Shown here: positions 33,701 through 38,601 of the stretch, piece after piece
Position numbering within the stretch: the first letter of the stretch is position 1
Layout of the letters: each line of letters starts with the position of its first letter
From: an uncultured Clostridia bacterium
Lineage (GTDB): Bacteria; Bacillota; Clostridia; TANB77; CAG-508
Reading direction: 5' to 3'
DNA length: 38,601 nucleotides
Assembly (NCBI GenBank): GCA_947628085.1
Contig: CANQYM010000014.1
Span: 1-38,601 of the forward strand
Notes under the pieces: generated by a model
What the model saw: the letters and a program-made list of their open reading frames with translations, nothing else
Database searches by the model: none
Told to the model about the DNA's origin: nothing
Position numbers and translations under genes: made by a program

Positions 33701-35220
33701 TCTGCATCCTGTTCATACCATTTGCATTCTGGATCTTGCGATATTGGAAGACTTTTTAAAAAATCTGTTATTACTCCTTTAGGATGAGATTGTATTGTTA
33801 AATCTCCGTCTATATCAAAAACACCCACAATTACAGAATCGCCATCTGTATGATATTTTCCATCAACAGTATTTGGTGAAAGTGTTGCTTCTTTTTCTAC
33901 AAATATTGTATTACTTTCTTCTTGGACAGTACCGAAATTAAAAATGCTACTACCAACTATGCTAGATGCTAAATTTTGCATCGTAGATTTTCCTTTAATT
34001 GAAATTTTAGAATTTGTTATGCCTCCTTCAAATGAAATTACATGTACTGGAATTGATCCATATGGCACATGTGCAGTAACAGTTGTGTTTTCAAAGTTCA
34101 TAGTTAAATGATCTTGGTTTGCTATTGTAATAGCCTTATTATTAGTTGAAAATCTTGAACATCCTGATAAGCTTGAACTTTCAAATGTTATATTATTACT
34201 ATCTGCATGGCCAGATAAATTAAGTATTTTTCTGCTTGCAGTTGTAACATTTTTAAATGTTAAATTATTATTTGAGGATTCAACTTGTATTGAATCACCC
34301 AAAAGAGAAAATACTGAATTTTCTACATTAAGATTTGTACCACTAGATCCTGGAGATAGTTTAATTGCTATATCTACAATATTGGCATTTCCATTAATAT
34401 ACAAGACTGTTATATTTTTTAGTGTTAAATCAACTGGTTTTTGTATATCATAATATACTTTTGGTTCACTTGGGATAATACTACCATTATTAATTCCCTC
34501 TAATCTTACAGTATTTTTAGTATTATCTTCATCATCAATTACAATTTGTGGTATTATACTGGCTTGACCACCCTGAGTTATTATATTAATGCTTCTTTTT
34601 ATTGTTATTTTATCTCCACCAGTATATCTTTCTCCAGCTACTAGTTTAAGAGTTGCTCCAGGAGGAGCATTATCTATTGCTTGTTGTAAAGTTCCATTAC
34701 CTGGTTGAACTTCTACTTCAGATACAGCATCAATAGTTGCTATATTGTCTTCCAAATTTGCTGTCATTGTATTTACCTTAAGATCTTCTGTTTCTTCTAC
34801 TGTAGAATTCGTTAATTCTTCACTTGATAAAGTATTAGTTGTATTTGTTGTATTTGTTGTGTTTGTTTCATTAGTTGTATTAGTTGTATTTGTCGTATTT
34901 GTTGCATCAGTAGTATTAGTTGAATTTGTATCTTCTAAAACTACATTTTCATTTGAAACTGTATTACTCTCTACTGATGAGTTTGTTACATTTTCAGTGT
35001 TTTCTAGCTCTTCCTTGCTTTGAATATCACTGCTACTATTGCTATTTTTCTCAGTTTCATCAGTTTTTGTTGTGTTCTCATTTATTGTAGAGTCTTCCTC
35101 TGAATTTTGGGCTTCTAATAAATCATTAGCTCCTTCTACTGCAGTAGCTATATTAGGAAGTAATAATGATATTATTATAAATATAATTAAAATACTTTTT
35201 TGAATTCTAAATTTTTTCAT
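30742..35220 (-). CDS. Large cell-wall-anchored surface protein (beta-helix plus twelve repeats, SPKTA sorting signal)
   Basis: The 1492-residue protein starts with a signal peptide (about residues 1-27, ending NIATA), followed by an acidic Ser/Asn/Thr region with an almost pure Thr-Asn tract at 98-130. Residues of about 170-480 look like a right-handed beta-helix or pectate-lyase-like domain (GNGTLQQAIDNAPPGATLKL, many SNNITFESSSL-type turns). About twelve imperfect repeats of 70-80 residues fill roughly 490-1429; each begins like KVTIKIGEKTYLLEEGKTLK, many contain FSRFVDQNGNTI, and they end in IxPKY. The C-terminus is a Gly-rich linker, LSPKTADN (SPKTA at 1455-1459), a membrane helix and a Lys tail. 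Probable adhesin or stalk protein; its ligand is unknown. Confidence 0.9.
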   Translation of the reverse strand: MKKFRIQKSILIIFIIISLLLPNIATAVEGANDLLEAQNSEEDSTINENTTKTDETEKNSNSSSDIQSKEELENTENVTNSSVESNTVSNENVVLEDTNSTNTTDATNTTNTTNTTNETNTTNTTNTTNTLSSEELTNSTVEETEDLKVNTMTANLEDNIATIDAVSEVEVQPGNGTLQQAIDNAPPGATLKLVAGERYTGGDKITIKRSINIITQGGQASIIPQIVIDDEDNTKNTVRLEGINNGSIIPSEPKVYYDIQKPVDLTLKNITVLYINGNANIVDIAIKLSPGSSGTNLNVENSVFSLLGDSIQVESSNNNLTFKNVTTASRKILNLSGHADSNNITFESSSLSGCSRFSTNNKAITIANQDHLTMNFENTTVTAHVPYGSIPVHVISFEGGITNSKISIKGKSTMQNLASSIVGSSIFNFGTVQEESNTIFVEKEATLSPNTVDGKYHTDGDSVIVGVFDIDGDLTIQSHPKGVITDFLKSLPISQDPECKWYEQDADERKEFNIESKVEQNMDLFPVLPVKVKVHIDGDSEYYDVNEGSSLDDAFKKYSNLQGLKNKLDEIKEEERFSRFLDQNGYEIHFEEPIVQETTIVPKYKVYVQVEGIEDKKITLEQGQSLSEASSLFDNADMLETLEELENLDYKAFSKYVNVKTNEEVNYEEKIINEDITIKPTYTVTITIEVDGKDPLQFTLDENKTLNDLSNEDKEKIENLVNVDNKSFTKKFIADFKQSEDDDEFTYEEAIKEHVTLKPKYDIEIKVKNIDGDVIHTYSRPEGTKLNNGEIDEIEKALEVEGKKLVNLINEKGEKIKLEDLKNYEFKENMTLSPEYEDKITVTIKLDKDNEFTLEDVPTGSNLNSLLNEESPFKDVLQKVIDYFKGLNKEFYYFAEENVDEKQYKFDTPLPKNITLIPRYKVLITVSPKYEEEKTFEMPEGETLENIKDDLEQFNLTNKTLKGFVYENDDSDVNIESDKIEENTIIIPKYTIEVTVTARDGEVTKKDIPEGSTLENIKKIEEFNKFVSPDNKKLQCFVSKDNETLEDSYEFKENTEIIPKYTIDITVVKKDKSTTSYTISEGTVLHQQESAIKEFVKESNLEFAEEFKKLKELNGEYEETSDIVDLYTILYENTILMPKYNAKITITKADGTVEEFFVEEGQTLNDIKDNRFEETKKKEDREFSRFVDDKNKDFDPTTPIDSNINLTPVFSVTIKIGDKTYKLDEEKTLKDLFDENPEAETYCNELKNSKTEFSRFVDQNGNTITEETVFDYNAIINPKFKVTIKIGEKTYLLEEGKTLKDLFNENSEAKEYFENFKISENRPFSRFVDQNGNTIDENTVINNDIVISGKFKVTITVENPDGTTEKIFLEEGKTLSDLTKEENDKLQKIKNNHGDDERFVGFKNSKDNKDITNKTIISEDITIKPIYEKIPVISGGGGAGAGDSNGSAPLANVLSPKTADNIINYVIGSLIGLACILIAVFLHQKNNKINKK

Positions 35221-35256
35221 AAAATCCTCCTCAAAATTCTTTTATACGCACACTGT

Positions 35257-35285
35257 AATATATCAAATTTTAGAATATTATGCAA
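35257..35285 (-). promoter_or_regulatory. Promoter of the surface protein gene
   Basis: TTGCAT (35285-35280) and TATATT (35262-35257) are 17 bases apart on minus with a TTTGA extended -10, 37 bases before the ATG, which itself follows GAGGAGG. Confidence 0.75.
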
Positions 35286-35361
35286 TATTTATAATATTTT
35301 TTAATATAATATTTTTAGCATTTTTTTGTAAATTTAAATAATATTTAATAAGTTTTTATTT

Positions 35362-36414
35362 TTATACTATACTTAAAATTTCTTTTTCGAATTCTTGAAT
35401 TATATTTTCATGAGGTATTTTTTTAATAACTTCGCCCTTTTTAAATAAAAGCCATTCATTATTTCCTCCAGCAATTCCTATATCTGCTTCTCTTGCTTCT
35501 CCAGGGCCATTTACAGCACATCCCATTACAGCAACTTTAATATTGCTATGTATAGTACTGCAAAAATTCTCTATTTCTTTTGCAATTGGAATCAAATCTA
35601 CACAAGTTCTTCCGCATGTTGGGCAAGAAGTAAAATAAACTGAATTTTCATACAAACCACTATCTTTTAAAATTTCTTTTGCAACTTTTATTTCTTCTAC
35701 AGGACTATCTGATAATGATACTCTTATTGTATTTCCTATTCCCTCTCTTAGCATTATTCCAAGGCCTATACTTGATTTTATTGTTCCACTAAATTTTGTT
35801 CCAGATTCAGTTATTCCTAAATGTAGTGAATATTCAAATATTTCTGATGCTAATTCATAAGCTTTTATACATAAGTTTAAATCTGATGCTTTAAGAGAAA
35901 TTACAATATCATGAAAATCTAATCTTTCTAGAATGTCTACATGTCTTTTTGCACTTTCCACTATAGCCTCTGCTGTAACTCCATATTTTTCTAATAAGTC
36001 TTTTTCTAAAGATCCAGAATTTACACCTATTCTTATTGGAATATGATGTTCTTTGCATTTGTCTACAACTTTTTTAATGTTTTCTTCTGAGCCGATATTT
36101 CCCGGATTTATTCTTATTTTGTCAACACCAGACTCTATTGCTTGAAGAGCAATTTTATAATCAAAATGTATATCTGCAACTATCGGAATATGTATTTTTT
36201 CTTTTATTTCTTTTATTGATTTTGCATCTTCAATATCTAAACAAGCCACACGAATAATTTGGCATCCTTCTTTTTCAAGTTCTAATATTTGTTGCACCGT
36301 AGATTCAACATCTTTAGTTTTTGTATTAGTCATAGATTGAATAATAACATCATTATTTCCACCTATTTGAACATTTCCAACCAATACTGGCTTTGTGTTC
36401 TTTCTATTTATCAT
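35362..36414 (-). CDS. ispG: 4-hydroxy-3-methylbut-2-en-1-yl diphosphate synthase (IspG/GcpE)
   Basis: The 350-residue protein has [20 protein letters not shown] at the N-terminus, [22 protein letters not shown], and the cluster ligands in SCPTCGRTC and [20 protein letters not shown]. It converts methylerythritol cyclodiphosphate to HMBPP using a 4Fe-4S cluster, the penultimate step of the MEP isoprenoid pathway. The length is normal for the short bacterial form. AGAGG precedes the ATG. It stands alone between the surface protein and an unknown gene. No MEP pathway neighbour is visible. Confidence 0.95.
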   Translation of the reverse strand: MINRKNTKPVLVGNVQIGGNNDVIIQSMTNTKTKDVESTVQQILELEKEGCQIIRVACLDIEDAKSIKEIKEKIHIPIVADIHFDYKIALQAIESGVDKIRINPGNIGSEENIKKVVDKCKEHHIPIRIGVNSGSLEKDLLEKYGVTAEAIVESAKRHVDILERLDFHDIVISLKASDLNLCIKAYELASEIFEYSLHLGITESGTKFSGTIKSSIGLGIMLREGIGNTIRVSLSDSPVEEIKVAKEILKDSGLYENSVYFTSCPTCGRTCVDLIPIAKEIENFCSTIHSNIKVAVMGCAVNGPGEAREADIGIAGGNNEWLLFKKGEVIKKIPHENIIQEFEKEILSIV

Positions 36415-36451
36415 TATTTATACCTCTTTCTATAATTTCTCAAAATCACTA

Positions 36452-36490
36452 AAACACTTGGTATTGAATAAATAAAAATACCAAGTGTTT
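36452..36490. terminator. Terminator after the 546-residue protein gene
   Basis: A perfect 14-base-pair stem (36452-36465 with 36477-36490) has an 11-base loop. The following TTTTAG tract on minus suits termination of the gene ending at 36513. Confidence 0.82.
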
Positions 36491-36512
36491 ATTCTCTTTT
36501 TGACTTTATCTT

Positions 36513-38153
36513 TCAAAAAACCTTCCTATTGGTCCACGTCCGTTTTTTATTTTGTGTTTGATTTTCAGCTGTTTTTTTTGTTTGTGCTATAATTTGTTGT
36601 TTTTGTGTATCTTGATACTCTGAAATTTTTTCAGGTTGATTTCTTACTATATCTACCATATTTCTTTGCAAATCATCTATAATTCCACCTTGTTCACAAA
36701 GTTCTTCTAAAGTAGCAAATCCAGAACCACAAACTCCAGGATACATTGATGCATATCTCATTGCTTCACTATCACTAGAGAAATATGGTAATAATCTATC
36801 TTTCGTTATTTTTGGTGTTCCTTTGCCATCTGGAATAACAACTCCTGCATATCTATTATAGACTTTTTCTACAAGATTTAAATATAAATCAGAGAAAAAT
36901 ATTTTTGAGAAAAATTCTCTTTGCTCTGGTGTTATTCTATCTTTTTTTACAATCACATAATCTTGATAATCTTTGTCTCGCATTTTTGCATTTCTACCAT
37001 CTACATAGAAACTTACTTCTTCATCTCTATCAGGATCAACTTCAAAATCTTTTACTAGTTTTGCTTTATCAAAAGCTGTTACAAAAAAATATGTTTTTTC
37101 TCGGTCTGTTCCAATTCTAGTAACTCCTATTAATTCTAATCCTTCATGATTATCAACATCATCACTTTTTTTATAATCTATTGCTCCATAACTAATTGCA
37201 ATAACTCTTTGATTTTCTATTCCGTTTTCAGAATAATCAGCTTCACCATCAAAAATTATAATAGGCTTTTTATATTTTTTAAATTCCCAATCATATGCAC
37301 CTTTCTGTAGTGGTTTATTTCCAGCTGTATTACCAAGTATTGAGTTTAAAATTCCATTTTCATTTGCTTCTTCTTTTTCTTCATCACTCATCATAGCATA
37401 TAATTCATTTGTAATGTAAAAATCTCTTCTTGCACCACATCTATCTATTAATTCTTGTTTTCTTAATAAAAGTTCTTGTTGTTTTAAGATTTCATCTCTT
37501 TTTTTAATATGTTCTCTTAAAAATGCATCATAAATTTTAAGAGATGTTTCATTTGATAAAATATCTGCAGCATCTTGCAATCTTTTCCATTCTATATTTT
37601 CATCTCTTTCAGCATAAGTACGGATTTCTTTTTTTAATTGCTCTTGTGCTCTAGGTACATAAATTGTTTGCAATACTAAATATCTAATTTTTTCTATATC
37701 TTCTTTAGGTAATGTATCCATACATTGTTTAATTATTTCATCTTTTATTGGTTTCATATTTGGGTTATCAATATTTCTTTTCACATACAAAAGATATTCT
37801 TTTAAAGATTCAAATCTTGCCTCATTATCAGAAGTATTATCTATTTCTCTTAAATTTTCTAATAATTCTTCTTCTCTACTTGGTGGAAAATCAGTTTCCA
37901 TACCATTTTTATTAGCTTCATAATTATTTAATAAACCATTTATAATTCTATTAAGTACTTCATTATAAAAATTATCTATTACTGGTCTTCCATTAACAAC
38001 TGGAATGTCACTTAATTTAATCATTAAATTTGTTGTAGAAAAATCATTTTCCGCTTCTGGAATATATTTGCTTAATATATCGTAGAAAGTATTACCTTCT
38101 CCTATATAATCAAACATAAAAGATATATTCTTTTGTGAATTCATTCTTCTCAT
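36513..38153 (-). CDS. Hypothetical 546-residue cytoplasmic protein
   Basis: I do not recognise a family. The protein is soluble and charged, with no signal peptide or membrane helix. The N-terminal half is mainly helical. The segment from about 200 to 260 (REHIKKRDEILKQQELLLRK) is a probable coiled coil, and a Cys-Gly-Ala element follows (LIDRCGARRDFYI). The middle is beta-rich (KKPIIIFDGEADYSENG, VIAISYGAIDYKK, LIGVTRIGTDREKTYFFVTA), and the tail is Gln/Lys/Thr-rich. The start at 38153 is seven bases after an AGG; a second ATG is at 38144. It is a single-gene unit with its own promoter and terminator, downstream of tRNA-Asn and ahead of ispG. The size and the well-formed signals indicate a real gene. 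Confidence 0.75.
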   Translation of the reverse strand: MRRMNSQKNISFMFDYIGEGNTFYDILSKYIPEAENDFSTTNLMIKLSDIPVVNGRPVIDNFYNEVLNRIINGLLNNYEANKNGMETDFPPSREEELLENLREIDNTSDNEARFESLKEYLLYVKRNIDNPNMKPIKDEIIKQCMDTLPKEDIEKIRYLVLQTIYVPRAQEQLKKEIRTYAERDENIEWKRLQDAADILSNETSLKIYDAFLREHIKKRDEILKQQELLLRKQELIDRCGARRDFYITNELYAMMSDEEKEEANENGILNSILGNTAGNKPLQKGAYDWEFKKYKKPIIIFDGEADYSENGIENQRVIAISYGAIDYKKSDDVDNHEGLELIGVTRIGTDREKTYFFVTAFDKAKLVKDFEVDPDRDEEVSFYVDGRNAKMRDKDYQDYVIVKKDRITPEQREFFSKIFFSDLYLNLVEKVYNRYAGVVIPDGKGTPKITKDRLLPYFSSDSEAMRYASMYPGVCGSGFATLEELCEQGGIIDDLQRNMVDIVRNQPEKISEYQDTQKQQIIAQTKKTAENQTQNKKRTWTNRKVF

Positions 38154-38193
38154 ATATATACCTAACCTTTTTCATAATATTATAGATAAAATG

Positions 38194-38222
38194 ATTATAT
38201 ATTAACATATATTTTTTTTCAA
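38194..38222 (-). promoter_or_regulatory. Promoter of the 546-residue protein gene
   Basis: TTGAAA (38222-38217) and TATAAT (38199-38194) are 17 bases apart on minus, 40 bases before the first ATG. Confidence 0.75.
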
Positions 38223-38243
38223 TACAGATAACTAAAAATTTTA

Positions 38244-38316
38244 TCTCCTCTTGTTGAACTCGGCTAACTACGTTTTCTAACCAACGACCATACAGCTTAA
38301 AACTAAGAGCAAAGAT
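38244..38316. repeat. Degenerate copy of the 3' part of tRNA-Asn with an insertion in the T loop
   Basis: Plus-strand CTCCTCTTGTTGAACTCG nearly repeats the acceptor and T-stem part of tRNA-Asn at 38448-38466 (one change). After 16 extra bases, AACCAACGACC resumes the tRNA match exactly. No complete cloverleaf can be formed, so it is not a functional tRNA gene. Confidence 0.6.
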
Positions 38317-38325
38317 TTTCTTGTT

Positions 38326-38391
38326 GGACTCGGCGAGCCGCGTCGGGAAAATAGTCCACCGGACTATTTTCTAATCCTCCTTTTCGAGTCC
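38326..38391. repeat. Palindrome-rich element with a predicted branched fold, related to the tRNA-Asn 3' end
   Basis: An outer inverted repeat GGACTCG (38326-38332) / CGAGTCC (38385-38391) encloses a perfect 10-base-pair hairpin (38348-38357 with 38361-38370, loop ACC) and a short GC-rich palindrome at 38331-38341. It is locally GC-rich in an AT-rich region. The left boundary CTTGTTGGACTCG is identical to a piece of tRNA-Asn. No coding potential is visible. The 290 bases between the unknown gene and the tRNA hold this element, the degenerate copy, a promoter and a terminator. Confidence 0.65.
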
Positions 38392-38411
38392 TCCAATTAA
38401 AATGCAAAATA

Positions 38412-38440
38412 AAAAAAGTCCATTTATAATGGACTTTTTT
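38412..38440 (-). terminator. Terminator of the rRNA-tRNA transcript
   Basis: A 12-base-pair stem (38412-38423 with 38429-38440) with a 5-base loop and a T run on minus lies directly after tRNA-Asn. Confidence 0.92.
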
Positions 38441-38444
38441 ATTT

Positions 38445-38520
38445 TGGCTCCTCTTGTTGGACTCGAACCAACGACCTATCGGTTAACAGCCGAGCGCTCT
38501 ACCAACTGAGCTAAAGAGGA
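38445..38520 (-). tRNA. tRNA-Asn (anticodon GTT)
   Basis: The minus strand folds into a full cloverleaf of 76 bases. It has acceptor TCCTCTT with AAGAGGA, D arm from AGCTCAGTTGGTAGAGC, anticodon loop CTGTTAA giving GTT, T arm with GGTTCGAGTCC, discriminator G and an encoded CCA (38447-38445). It follows the 5S rRNA by a few bases and is probably cotranscribed with the rRNA operon. Confidence 0.97.
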
Positions 38521-38529
38521 ATATAAAAC

Positions 38530-38601
38530 TGGCGACTTCCTATTTTCCCAACAAGGTAACTCGTAAGTATCTTCGGCACTAAGGAGCTTGACTTCTGTGT
38601 T
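38530..38601 (-). rRNA. rrf: 5S ribosomal RNA, 3' part
   Basis: The minus strand reads GTCAAGCTCCTTAGTGCCGA, then ACGAGTTACCTTGTTGGGAA and ends in TCGCCAG, matching the 3' half of bacterial 5S rRNA. The 5' part and, presumably, the 23S gene lie beyond the right edge. The exact 3' end is uncertain by a few bases. Confidence 0.92.

Noticed and set aside
30930..34930. Repeated DNA in the surface protein gene as a possible CRISPR array
   Set aside because: The repeats are in frame, of protein-domain length and imperfect; there are no unique spacers of constant length and no cas genes.
38244..38400. A second functional tRNA gene
   Set aside because: Only the 3' part matches; D arm and anticodon arm are missing and the T loop is interrupted.

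Overview
The window is a very AT-rich chromosomal segment from an endospore-forming low-GC Bacillota, most likely an uncultured, gut-type member of the Clostridia. The evidence is four sporulation-type genes (SpoIIID, YunB, a SipL-like SPOCS-LysM protein and a SpoVB-like flippase), the vegetative gene veg, a four-cysteine ribosomal protein L33, a class B sortase with an SPKTA-type substrate, and strong GGAGG ribosome binding sites. Genus and species cannot be read from the sequence. Nearly everything is on the minus strand; only the SpoVB-like gene and the sortase are on plus.

Region 1 (1-12943) is a surface-polysaccharide operon read from right to left from one strong promoter at 12915-12943. 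In transcription order it encodes a protein made of two fused initiating sugar-phosphate transferases, a GT2-GT4 fusion glycosyltransferase, a GT4 glycosyltransferase, a Wzy-type polymerase, a TupA-like ATP-grasp protein, a CapA-family protein, a Wzx flippase, a UDP-glucuronate 4-epimerase, a frameshifted glycosyltransferase, a short ORF carrying an (AC)9 microsatellite, a membrane O-acyltransferase, and the first 25 codons of a nucleotide-sugar dehydrogenase. Uronic-acid genes together with CapA and TupA-like proteins suggest a uronate-rich polymer carrying amino acids or peptides, like the teichuronopeptide of Bacillus halodurans. This is inference.

Region 2 (13119-20620) holds the SpoVB-like flippase, a thiolase plus 3-hydroxyacyl-CoA dehydrogenase pair, a 68-residue membrane protein, yunB, the SipL-like gene, veg and spoIIID. 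Region 3 (20686-25263) holds a RusA-family resolvase, an S66 LD-carboxypeptidase, a Zn/Mn-type ABC transporter (binding protein, ATPase, permease) and an unidentified membrane-anchored protein. Region 4 (25348-29159) is the operon rpmG-secE-nusG-rplK-rplA-[L10 leader with attenuator]-rplJ-rplL. It has a textbook promoter and ends in a terminator without rpoB. Its SecE carries a long acidic tail.

Region 5 (29233-35285) has a flavin reductase and a divergent class B sortase, whose -35 boxes lie back to back. The sortase converges on a 1492-residue cell-wall protein with a beta-helix domain, about twelve imperfect 70-80-residue repeats and a C-terminal SPKTA sorting signal; the two are very likely enzyme and substrate. 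Region 6 (35362-38601) has ispG, an unrecognised 546-residue cytoplasmic protein, a highly palindromic element related to the 3' part of tRNA-Asn, tRNA-Asn(GTT), and the 3' end of a 5S rRNA from an rRNA operon that continues beyond the right edge.

No CRISPR array, insertion sequence, prophage or defence system was found. Seven of the ten best promoter matches have a TGN extended -10, and all ten have a 17-base spacer.
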